DNA from: CAG-273 sp963560005
Lineage (GTDB): Bacteria; Bacillota; Clostridia; TANB77; CAG-508
Assembly: GCA_963560005.1 (NCBI GenBank)
Contig: CAUWNG010000050.1
Location: 1-14,404 of the forward strand
DNA: 14,404 nucleotides
Direction of reading: 5' to 3'
Shown piece by piece: positions 7,437-14,394 of this stretch (positions are counted from its first letter, which is position 1; the number at the start of each line of letters is the position of its first letter). The notes beneath the pieces are model-generated. The model did no database searches and was not told the DNA's origin. It saw only the letters and a program-made list of their open reading frames with translations. The position numbers and the translations under genes are program-made.

Positions 7437-7439
7437 CTT

Positions 7440-7772
7440 TTATCCTGCTATCATATTTAATATTTCTTTTGCAAAGGTAATGATTACTCCACCTGCAAGT
7501 GTTAAGAAACCATTTGCACGTTGTGATGGATCGTGGCTTTTTAGTGATAAACCAATTTGTACCACACCAAAGCCTAACAAAATCATACCTATCGCACGGA
7601 TAAGTCCAAAAATAAAATCTGACAAGTTGTTTACTACTGTAAGTGGATCATCTGCTGCTAAAACTGTCATACTTGTTCCAATAGTTATTGCAAAAGTAAA
7701 AATACTCATTGCATATATTTTAAATAGTTTTTTACCTCTCTTACTTAAAGTTAATTTTTTGTTATTTTTCAT
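7440..7772 (-). CDS. Maff2-family VirB2-like pilin/channel subunit
   Basis: A 110-aa protein of the Maff2 type found in Tn1549-like elements. The N-terminus is basic (MKNNKKLTLSKRGKK), followed by a hydrophobic stretch at about 20-37 and a likely signal peptidase site after VLAA at 37-40. The mature part holds two hydrophobic helices (about 52-76 and 88-108) split by a short polar loop KSHDPSQRANG, the layout of VirB2/TrbC pilins. It begins 1 nt after the VirD4 stop. Bacillota have no outer membrane, so it may line the channel or form a short surface structure rather than a long pilus. Confidence 0.88.
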   Translation of the reverse strand: MKNNKKLTLSKRGKKLFKIYAMSIFTFAITIGTSMTVLAADDPLTVVNNLSDFIFGLIRAIGMILLGFGVVQIGLSLKSHDPSQRANGFLTLAGGVIITFAKEILNMIAG

Positions 7773-7773
7773 T

Positions 7774-9579
7774 TTAAATTCCGTCCTTTCTTTTTAAATA
7801 TTCATCAATATCTTCTGAAGAAATAATCTCGTATTCACTTTCTATTTCTTCAAAGTTTTCTAAATTATCAACTTCTATATTTTCATCAAATATAATGGAA
7901 GCAACTGCTCTTTCTGTACCACCGTGAAAGTATGGCTTTTCTTTTCCGTCTGTTGTTTTAGATACGTTTGGGTGTTTTAATATGTCATATTTATTATCAA
8001 GTATTGGTCTTTCTCCTCTAATAAATAAAATGGCATATTGATTATCTAAAAGTCTTACTTCATCAGGTGTCATTAGTTCTCGTCCACTTAATTGAAAATT
8101 AGTAGAATAACTACCAGAATGTCCTGTGCTTTTGCCGTGAGTGTCAAGGTCTATCGTTTCTTTTCCTAATAGTTCACTAACGTATTTATGGGTACTTTGT
8201 TCATTTCCACCTAAATATAAGAACTCATCACAATTACCGACTATTGACTCCCATTGTTTTTCAAACAATGCTTTTAATTGAGCCAAATTTTGAAGAATAA
8301 TGCTTACTGATACTTCCCTTGATCTCATTACTGACAAAATCTTGTCAAAATCATCTGGCAATGACACGTTTGCGAACTCATCCATTACAAAATGAACGTG
8401 TACTGGCAGACTTCCGTTATATTTATGATCTGCTAAAAAAAACAACTGCTGAAACAGTTGCGTGTATAAAATACTAACTAAAAAATTAAATGATGTGTCA
8501 TTATCTGGAATAAGCGCAAACAATGCCACTTTCTTTTCTCCTAGTGATGGTAAATCTAATTCGTCTGTCATAGTTAATGAAGCAAGACTTTGCAAATTAA
8601 ACTTTTCTAATCTACTAGCAAGTGTTATCTGAATAGATTTTAATGTTTTAGCAGAGCCACTACGGTAATCACGATAGTATTTTACTGCGATATGATTTGG
8701 CTCTCTACTCTCTAATTTGTTAAAAAGTACATCTAATGGACTTAAATAAGTGTCATCATCTTCGTGTACCTCTCCTGCACGCAAAAGTTCCATAACCATT
8801 GGAAAGTTTTGTTCTTCCTCTGGTGCTTCATACCATAAATAAAATACTAATGCTAATAAAAGCATACTTGCAGCAGTATCCCAGAATGGGTCTTGTGAAG
8901 ATGATCCTTTTGGCGTAGTCGCCTTGAAAAGGTTTGTTACAAGTTTTTGAACATCATTGTCGCTTTTCAAATAAACAAATGGATTATAGCAATGACTTTT
9001 TTCCATATTGATTAAGTCTAGTACCTTTACTTCATATCCTGATTTTTCTAATAAATAACCAACATCTCTGACAATTTCGCCTTTTGGATCAAGCACAACA
9101 AAACTTGTATTACATTGCATTAAATTTGGCTTGCAATAAAATCTTGTTTTCCCGGCACCACTACCACCACATACTAAAACATTAAGATTTCTTCTGTGTT
9201 TTTTACCATTTAAACCAATTCTTACATTTTGTGTAAGAAGTTTATTGTTGTTATCTGGTAATTGTTTATATTTCTTGTTTATTACTCTTGCAACGCCCCA
9301 TTTTGCAGAGCCGTGTTCTTCACGCCTACGATAGTTCTTTTTAGATGATAAATATACTATGATACCAATTCCATACATTGCAAGAAATATTACTACTGTT
9401 TTTAATGAATTAGCACATAATTCAATATCAAATGGCTCTTTTAATGCTTTTGTCATACCCTTTAATATAGAAGATAAACCACCTCCATATAAATAGGGAG
9501 CAACTAAAAGAGCCAACCATATCACAGGAATAATACCAATTATATAAACCCACTTTGATTTAGAAGTATCCTCTTTCAT
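7774..9579 (-). CDS. VirD4/TraG-family type IV coupling protein (CD1115 family)
   Basis: The coupling ATPase that recruits the relaxase-DNA complex to the secretion channel. 601 aa: two N-terminal membrane helices at about 11-31 and 58-79, EEHGSAKWG at 87-95 typical of this family, Walker A GGSGAGKT at 138-145, FVVLDPKGE at 160-168, and Walker B HFVMDEFANV at 396-405 (D400/E401). The tail after about 540 is acidic and low in complexity, a possible contact for partners. All motifs are intact. The ATG at 9579 overlaps the previous small gene, and its weak binding site AAGGTG can be closed in a small hairpin. Relaxase, DUF3801 protein and this protein probably act together, as PcfG, PcfF/PcfB and PcfC do in pCF10. 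Confidence 0.96.
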   Translation of the reverse strand: MKEDTSKSKWVYIIGIIPVIWLALLVAPYLYGGGLSSILKGMTKALKEPFDIELCANSLKTVVIFLAMYGIGIIVYLSSKKNYRRREEHGSAKWGVARVINKKYKQLPDNNNKLLTQNVRIGLNGKKHRRNLNVLVCGGSGAGKTRFYCKPNLMQCNTSFVVLDPKGEIVRDVGYLLEKSGYEVKVLDLINMEKSHCYNPFVYLKSDNDVQKLVTNLFKATTPKGSSSQDPFWDTAASMLLLALVFYLWYEAPEEEQNFPMVMELLRAGEVHEDDDTYLSPLDVLFNKLESREPNHIAVKYYRDYRSGSAKTLKSIQITLASRLEKFNLQSLASLTMTDELDLPSLGEKKVALFALIPDNDTSFNFLVSILYTQLFQQLFFLADHKYNGSLPVHVHFVMDEFANVSLPDDFDKILSVMRSREVSVSIILQNLAQLKALFEKQWESIVGNCDEFLYLGGNEQSTHKYVSELLGKETIDLDTHGKSTGHSGSYSTNFQLSGRELMTPDEVRLLDNQYAILFIRGERPILDNKYDILKHPNVSKTTDGKEKPYFHGGTERAVASIIFDENIEVDNLENFEEIESEYEIISSEDIDEYLKRKDGI

Positions 9580-9766
9580 CTTTCGTTAAGCACCTTGAAA
9601 AAGGTCTTTTTTTTTCTGGAGCGTCAATGGCTTTTAGCAATACTTCATCAACTGGCTCTGTATCTTCTTTTTCTCTTAATAATCTATTTCTAAATTCATT
9701 AAGAGCATTGATAATTATGCCAATTTCGTATTTATCTAATTCCAATACTTTTACAGTTTCTCTCAT
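9560..9766 (-). CDS. Small conserved protein before VirD4, possibly frameshifted near its end
   Basis: A 68-aa soluble, helical protein with LNEFRNRLLREKEDTEPVD and LLKAIDAP, which resembles an unnamed small family seen in front of VirD4 genes of Tn1549-like elements. The ATG at 9766 has AGGAGG upstream, 12 nt behind the ArdC-like stop. A run of nine A's (9614-9606) lies in codons 52-55. Read in the -1 frame past this run, the protein would end KKKTFFKVLNER with a TGA overlapping the VirD4 ATG as ATGA, the usual coupling overlap; in the frame as read it ends RPFSRCLTKDERGYF, 20 nt into VirD4. Function unknown. Confidence 0.72.
   Translation of the reverse strand: MRETVKVLELDKYEIGIIINALNEFRNRLLREKEDTEPVDEVLLKAIDAPEKKRPFSRCLTKDERGYF
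9588..9605 (-). promoter_or_regulatory. Small hairpin covering the VirD4 ribosome binding site
   Basis: On the minus strand ACCTT-TTTC-AAGGT can fold into a 5-bp stem with a 4-nt loop, and AAGGTG is the only recognisable ribosome binding site of the VirD4 gene. Ribosomes translating the 68-codon gene would open it, so VirD4 translation may depend on the upstream gene. The stem is short, so the call is tentative. Confidence 0.35.
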
Positions 9767-9778
9767 CTTTTGTTCCTC

Positions 9779-10666
9779 CTATCTTTCATATTCTTTATTT
9801 TTTTGAGTTTTAGCAATACTTTCAAAATATTGCCCCATTCTTGTATTTATATCTTCCATAGTTCCTCTAATTGTTCCTAATTCATTTCTTACTTCGCTTG
9901 CGTCCATTTGTTTTATTGCTTCAGGTAAATTATCAAATCTATATGAAGATACATCAATACCGTGTTTTTTACATACCAAATAAGACGTACAATAACATTT
10001 AAAGTCATCTAGTTCTTTACTGCCGGTTTCTTCCAACCCTGCTCTTGCAAGTTCCACCGATAAAGCATTAAAGATAACAGGTGCGTCTAAACCTCTACGA
10101 ATATATAAAACATTATCATCTTTATTCCATTCTGCACCTTTTCCATCTGATAAGTTATCTACTGCCTTTATATCAACTGGACTTTGGTGTAAAAATGCCC
10201 TTAACATTGTTTTATCATCATAATTATTTGTTCTATTTATAGACTTTGCACTTGTTTGTGATATATCAAGCATTCTTTTTGGGTTGTATGATGTTGCCAT
10301 ACTTCCATCTGCTCTTTGGTATGAATCTCCCGGCTCTAATATTTTGATCCATTGAGGATTCTTCTTTACAAATGCTTTTGCTTCTTGCCAACCATCATAA
10401 TCTTTTATCTGTGTTGCAGTAGGCATTTGAGCAGTAATTAAAAGTGCATTTCCAACAGAATATTTATCAAATGTTGCTTGTGTGTCTAAATATGCTTTAA
10501 ACTTTGCAGAATCAACTTTGATTTCATCTGCAGTTTTATCAATTAAATCATAGAGTTCTTTTCTCTCTTGATTTTTCCTTTTTGCCCATTCTTCTTTATC
10601 AAATGGCTTTGGATTATAATCTTTTTGCCCTTGATTAGAGCCATTTAGAATTTCGTCAAAATCCAT
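9779..10666 (-). CDS. ArdC-like ssDNA-binding protein with degenerate metallopeptidase motif
   Basis: A 295-aa soluble protein. Residues about 35-130 match the ArdC N-terminal type (FKAYLDTQATFDKYSVGNALLI, GWQEAKAFVKKNPQWIKILEPG), a domain that binds single-stranded DNA and is tied to protecting incoming DNA from restriction. A second part at about 150-250 keeps the outline of the zincin-like domain of ArdC (ALSVELARAGLE at 201-212, then a CYCTSYLVCKKHGIDVSSY segment), but HExxH has become VELAR: both His ligands are lost, so peptidase activity is unlikely. It follows the DUF3801 gene after 6 nt and lies between relaxase and VirD4, fitting a role in protecting or guiding the transferred strand. 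Confidence 0.82.
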   Translation of the reverse strand: MDFDEILNGSNQGQKDYNPKPFDKEEWAKRKNQERKELYDLIDKTADEIKVDSAKFKAYLDTQATFDKYSVGNALLITAQMPTATQIKDYDGWQEAKAFVKKNPQWIKILEPGDSYQRADGSMATSYNPKRMLDISQTSAKSINRTNNYDDKTMLRAFLHQSPVDIKAVDNLSDGKGAEWNKDDNVLYIRRGLDAPVIFNALSVELARAGLEETGSKELDDFKCYCTSYLVCKKHGIDVSSYRFDNLPEAIKQMDASEVRNELGTIRGTMEDINTRMGQYFESIAKTQKNKEYER

Positions 10667-10672
10667 ATTTCT

Positions 10673-11443
10673 CTACCCTCTTTCTTTTGATTTTTTCTTT
10701 TTTGGTGTAGGTTGCTTATGTTCTGCAACCTTGTTTGGTATATCTTTTTTACGATCAGAATTATCTAAATCTAATTTTGCTTTTTGTTCTTCTTTTATAT
10801 TCTTTAATTCCTCTCTAACTGATGGCTTTTTAGATTTAGTACCCATTTCTGATTTGTTTTTGTTCTCTGATGAATGCTCGGACGGAGGGCTTTTTTCCAT
10901 CTTCGCAACATTGGGGTTTGACACTTCATTCTCCTCTTTTTGAACAGGTTTTGATAAAATATCATCTACAAGTTTATCTTCTGCACTCTTTTCTTGAACA
11001 CCCATATCTTTGGCATTTTTCTCTGCTTTATCTTTGACAATTTCACTTTTAATAGTTGCTCCATCATAAGTGCCTAAATCAAATCTTTTTACTATTCTGT
11101 TGATTTTGGAAGCGTCCTCTGCCCTTACCATAATATCAACCATACCGTCAAAGTTTTTATTGTTTTTGTTGATGAGTGCAGTATATAAAACCCCATACTG
11201 TTTGGCTTGTTGTTGAAAAGTTTTCAAATCATCTTTTTTAACTGTAAAGACTTTCAATTCTTTACCAGATTTCAACATATTAGTAAGTGTTGTCTTTCCT
11301 TTTGTTTGCTTTTTATCTTTATAAATAGCATAAAGAAGTGCTGCAATATTTTTTGCTGCACTTCCTGTAAGTTTTAATGCTACCTCTGTACCCTGCAAAC
11401 TCATTCTAACAACACTTTCAGCAGCGTCCCCTGATGTGTTCAT
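10673..11443 (-). CDS. PcfB/DUF3801-family conjugation protein
   Basis: A 256-aa protein. Residues about 1-150 match the DUF3801 (PcfB) type: an N-terminal helix, then a TKGKTTLTNMLKSGKELKVF segment, KKDDLKTFQQQAKQYGVLY and NNKNFDGMVDIMVRAEDASKINRIV. The remaining part is Lys/Glu/Ser-rich and probably disordered and basic at the end. PcfB of plasmid pCF10 is reported as an adaptor between DNA cargo and the coupling protein, so a similar role is inferred here. The start is taken as ATG 11443 because AAAGGAGG lies 9 nt upstream; the longer open frame from 11476 overlaps the relaxase more and has no site. It still overlaps the relaxase end by 26 nt. Confidence 0.9.
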   Translation of the reverse strand: MNTSGDAAESVVRMSLQGTEVALKLTGSAAKNIAALLYAIYKDKKQTKGKTTLTNMLKSGKELKVFTVKKDDLKTFQQQAKQYGVLYTALINKNNKNFDGMVDIMVRAEDASKINRIVKRFDLGTYDGATIKSEIVKDKAEKNAKDMGVQEKSAEDKLVDDILSKPVQKEENEVSNPNVAKMEKSPPSEHSSENKNKSEMGTKSKKPSVREELKNIKEEQKAKLDLDNSDRKKDIPNKVAEHKQPTPKKKKSKERG

Positions 11444-12782
11444 TCTTGATTTCCTCCTTTCTTTGTTCTTCTTCAAAGTCTTTTACATTCTGTTCTATTT
11501 TAGAACTTCTTTCCTCTATTTCATCACATAAAACCACCTCCTTTCGTAATTCTTTTATAGAAATAGATAACTCATCAATTTGATTTCTAATCATTTGCTT
11601 TTCACTTGGATTTTTAGATTTTTTATGCTTGTACCACAATTTGCTCCTCTGATCTAACAAATTATCTAATTCTTTCGTTTTTTGTGTCTTAAATGCAAAA
11701 AATTGCTCGTAAGTTTCTAATTTATTACTTACAAGCAATTCTGTTTGTTTTGATATATTATCCATTTCTTTTATGTCTGCTCGAATAGCAGGACTTAATT
11801 TTCTTCGTGGATATTTTTCTGGAAAGACCTTTAATAAATAACAATAATGAAGAAACAGTCCATATAGTCCTTTGTGTTTTTGCTTTATCTTTGGAGTATA
11901 TCTTTTCTTCTTAACACCATATTCTTCTATAAATGGTATTCTCTTTTCTTGTTCTGTTTCTATTCTTTCCTTAATTCTTTGAATACTATAATCTTTACCA
12001 AAGTTTCTTTCTACTCTGATATTCTTTTTGTAAGGATCACGTCTTACACTTAATATGTTTTGCCCACGATAAGTGAGTTCATAGTCCATTGCTCTCATTA
12101 GATTTTCAAAGTCTTTATATGAATATGCTTGTGCAATGGCTCTATCAATATCTGCTTTTGTCGTAGTATAGTAATTGTTCTTTTCTACATATCCTTTGTA
12201 GTAATTAGCATAATTTATTTTACTATTTCTACACGGCTTTTCTTCAAGAACACTTAATCCATATTCTTGACAAAGCGAATCTGACAACTCTCTTAATCTT
12301 GCATAAGTTGTTCTATTATCATAGTATCTTTTGCCATCTTTAAAACTAACGGAATTGATAACAAAATGATTATGATAATGTTTTGTATTTAAGTGAGTAC
12401 TAACGATTACTTCAAACCTATCTCCCCACATTTCTTCGGCAAGTTTTAAACCAATTAAATGGGCTTGTTCTGGTGTTACTTCTCCCTCTGCAAAACTTTG
12501 AAATGCGTGAAATCCTAAAATACCACCTGTTTTATTGTATTGTTGTTTTGTAATAATCATTTCCTCATAAGCAGTTTCAACATTACAGTTTACACCAGAA
12601 ACATAGTATTGTTTCTCTGTTTTAAAATCTGCTTCAACGTAGTCAATTACATTATGCAAGTCATAATATGTTTCTTTTCCATATTCACTATTAAGAGTTT
12701 TTTCTATATTAGTTGTATAATCTATAACGTGATCCAGTCTTTTTTCTATTTTCCATATTCCTGTTGTAGCAATTTTTCTCAC
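11418..12782 (-). CDS. MOBP-type relaxase (VirD2/MobA-like)
   Basis: The enzyme that nicks DNA at the transfer origin, stays bound to the 5' end and leads the strand to the recipient. 454 aa numbered from GTG. The Relaxase domain lies at about 8-260: candidate catalytic Tyr Y22 in HVIDYTTNIEKT, motif II-like GFHAFQSFAEGE at 90-101, and the metal-binding HUH-type motif THLNTKHYHNHFVINS with H130, H135, H137 and H139. The C-terminal part is helical and charged (coiled coil about 330-440). The start is doubtful: GTG 12782 touches its own AAAGGA, while ATT 12773, in frame, lies 8 nt beyond AGGAG and would give the family-like N-terminus (M)ATTGIWKIEKR. It heads the conjugation operon and overlaps the DUF3801 gene. 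Confidence 0.93.
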   Translation of the reverse strand: MRKIATTGIWKIEKRLDHVIDYTTNIEKTLNSEYGKETYYDLHNVIDYVEADFKTEKQYYVSGVNCNVETAYEEMIITKQQYNKTGGILGFHAFQSFAEGEVTPEQAHLIGLKLAEEMWGDRFEVIVSTHLNTKHYHNHFVINSVSFKDGKRYYDNRTTYARLRELSDSLCQEYGLSVLEEKPCRNSKINYANYYKGYVEKNNYYTTTKADIDRAIAQAYSYKDFENLMRAMDYELTYRGQNILSVRRDPYKKNIRVERNFGKDYSIQRIKERIETEQEKRIPFIEEYGVKKKRYTPKIKQKHKGLYGLFLHYCYLLKVFPEKYPRRKLSPAIRADIKEMDNISKQTELLVSNKLETYEQFFAFKTQKTKELDNLLDQRSKLWYKHKKSKNPSEKQMIRNQIDELSISIKELRKEVVLCDEIEERSSKIEQNVKDFEEEQRKEEIKNEHIRGRC

Positions 12783-12800
12783 TCCTTTCTATTTCGGGCA

Positions 12801-12832
12801 TAAAAAAAGAGCCTACCATTTCTGATAAGCCC
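12801..12832 (-). terminator. Intrinsic terminator behind the C45 pseudogene
   Basis: Minus-strand RNA: GGGCUUAUCA, loop GAAA, UGGUAGGCUC, then seven U's (12808-12802). All ten stem positions pair, three of them by G-U. It lies 8 nt after the C45 stop and about 20 nt before the relaxase start, so it isolates the C45 transcript from the conjugation operon, unless transcripts read through. Confidence 0.85.
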
Positions 12833-12839
12833 CAATTTA

Positions 12840-13846
12840 TTATTTAAACTTCATTCTTGTATCTTCTTTAAACTGTTTTCGTGATGGATTTCCTTCAACT
12901 CTATATATTCTGTTGTTTTTTAAATCATATATTACTGACCATACCGTATCTGCACCTGTCTTTCGATCATATTGGCATATAAATCCAAACTCTCCAGACA
13001 ATATATTTTTTGCTAATTCAAATGAAAAAGCATTTTTATTTTCTTTTAATGAATTATAGGCAACTTTATATCTTTCATCAGAGTTCCAGTCATCAATTCC
13101 AATATTTCTATATTCTTTCATTTTTAATGAGTTAAAATTATTCGCCGTAGCAACAAAGTTTCCGTCTTCATTTGGTCTAATTATTTCTATATTTTTAGAA
13201 TTACATTCTACTATTACCATTTCTCCTTTTTTGTCTATTATTGTTAGAGTTTGTGCTGAAGCAATAGGTAACTCTTTTAGTTTTATTATTGCTTCTTCAG
13301 TTGTTTTGCATTTTCTAGTAAATAACGTACTAACATACCAGAATTTAATCCTGCTTTTCTTATTTTAGGATAAACAAAAGTAAGCCCTACTGCAAGTCCA
13401 TATTCATTTACTCCATCTTCCATTTGAACAAATGCTGTTGTATTTCCATTAAAAGCATATCCACCGTCTAATTTGTATAAACAGTTCATATATAATTTTT
13501 CTAATTCTACCAAAAAGTCACTATTTCTTCCAAAAATTATATTATGATCATCTTTAAATGCAAAGCAAGTACAATGATTATTAAATTCAAAACAATACAT
13601 ACTAATTAAGAAAGTATATAAATCTTCATAAGAACTTTTTTGCCCATCAGCAATACCTCTTATTTCCTCTAATATTTCTGGATAATATTTTTTATATATT
13701 GGTAAGCATTGTTTAGCAAACTCTTTTCTTTCTTTTGTTATAACAAAAGTGTGTTGACTACTTATAATACTTCCATTTTTATATAGTAAATTACCCCACT
13801 TGTAGCCTGCTTCATAATGACTCTTTTTAAATCTTGCGTGATACAT
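12840..13846 (-). pseudogene. C45-family peptidase/acyltransferase (AAT-like Ntn hydrolase), frameshifted
   Basis: Two adjacent frames together make one protein of about 335 codons, the usual size of C45 (acyl-CoA:6-aminopenicillanic acid acyltransferase-like) Ntn hydrolases, which cleave or transfer amide-bound acyl groups. The first part (13846-13286) holds MYHARFKKSHYEAG and HCTCFAF (candidate nucleophile Cys92, where autocleavage would occur), then IFGRNSDF; it stops early after codon 186. The second frame, from TGC 13310 to 12840, gives CKTTEEAIIKLKELP, CQYDRKTGADTVWSVIYDLK and RVEGNPSRKQFKEDT. One missing base near 13310 (GAAAAT-GC where GAAAATTGC is expected) explains the break; it may be a true mutation or a sequencing error. 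A good promoter and binding site precede it and a terminator follows. Confidence 0.88.
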
Positions 13847-13857
13847 TTTTTATCATT
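13847..13857 (-). promoter_or_regulatory. Nearby spacer of the C45 ribosome binding region
   Basis: GAGGAGG (13864-13858) precedes ATG 13846 with an 11-nt spacer covering this stretch. An out-of-frame ATG at 13856, closer to the site, opens only nine codons; it could compete for ribosomes and lower translation of the C45 frame. Confidence 0.35.
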
Positions 13858-13896
13858 CCTCCTCATATTTTTTGAGTAAGATCTTCCTCTGACTAA

Positions 13897-13925
13897 ATGA
13901 TAGAATAATAAAAAATTTAAGTCAA
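13897..13925 (-). promoter_or_regulatory. Sigma-70-type promoter of the C45 gene
   Basis: TTGACT at 13925-13920 and TATCAT at 13902-13897 with a 17-nt A/T-rich spacer: the -35 has five of six consensus bases and the -10 five of six. Transcription would start near 13890, giving a leader of about 44 nt before the ATG. It is the best promoter in the window. Confidence 0.75.
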
Positions 13926-13965
13926 GCAATTAAAATTTTTTACTAAAACTTTTTTAATAAGCAAC

Positions 13966-13997
13966 AAAAAAAGACTATCATTTTTTGATAATCTTTT
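13966..13997 (-). terminator. Intrinsic terminator behind the 108-aa membrane protein gene
   Basis: Minus-strand RNA: AAAAGAUUAUCA, 5-nt A loop, UGAUAGUCUUUU continuing into a U-run (13972-13966). The 12-bp stem has one U-G pair and is A/U-rich. It lies 22 nt after the stop at 14020 and about 40 nt before the C45 promoter, so the two genes are separate units. Confidence 0.75.
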
Positions 13998-14019
13998 CGA
14001 TAAATTGTAATTTTATTCT

Positions 14020-14346
14020 TTAAATCTTAGGTATTAATACATAAACAAAACCAATAGCACCTATAACCATAAATATAATACCTACTAATATTATTCTTTT
14101 TCTTTTGGAAATCTCTTCTTTTTCTGAATCTGTTATATTTTTTATTGGATATTTTCTTCTTCTTAATAAATATAGTATTAGACCTTCAGAACTTTGTCCA
14201 CTTGTCGTAAGTAATCCCATTAGTTTAGGGTGTTTTAAACCTCTTGCTTTTGCATCTATGATTGTTATTTTGTATAATTGATAAACCATTGAAACAGCAC
14301 CTACTAAATAAATTGCTATAAATATAGCCATAAATATATAATTCAT
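14020..14346 (-). CDS. Small two-helix membrane protein, unknown function
   Basis: A 108-aa protein with membrane helices at about 3-25 and 84-106. The region between is basic and polar (DAKARGLKHPK, LLRRRKYPIKN), so both termini probably face outward with a cytoplasmic loop of about 55 residues. AGGAGG lies 7 nt before ATG 14346. It has its own terminator and is not coupled to a neighbour, unlike the conjugation genes. I do not recognise a named family. It may be cargo of the element or a chromosomal-type gene carried along with the C45 gene. Confidence 0.82.
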   Translation of the reverse strand: MNYIFMAIFIAIYLVGAVSMVYQLYKITIIDAKARGLKHPKLMGLLTTSGQSSEGLILYLLRRRKYPIKNITDSEKEEISKRKRIILVGIIFMVIGAIGFVYVLIPKI

Positions 14347-14365
14347 AAAATCCTCCTATATCTTT

Positions 14366-14394
14366 TTTATAATTTGGTAAAATAAAAATGAAAA
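14366..14394 (-). promoter_or_regulatory. Possible promoter of the 108-aa gene
   Basis: TTTTCA (14394-14389) and TATAAA (14371-14366) with a 17-nt spacer, 20 nt before the ATG. The leader would be only about 15 nt with the binding site almost at its start. In such A/T-rich DNA this could be chance. Confidence 0.3.

Noticed and set aside
10673..11060. Separate basic protein in the tail of the DUF3801 gene
   Set aside because: Same frame, no start with a binding site; it is the disordered tail of the same protein.
12540..12803. 87-codon plus-strand frame near the relaxase start
   Set aside because: Phe/Ile-rich antisense shadow of the relaxase with no binding site.
12801..12832. Inverted repeat before the relaxase as a possible transfer origin
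   Set aside because: Ten-bp stem, GAAA loop and seven U's on the minus strand make it an ordinary terminator; no nick-site core was recognised. The origin is probably outside the window.
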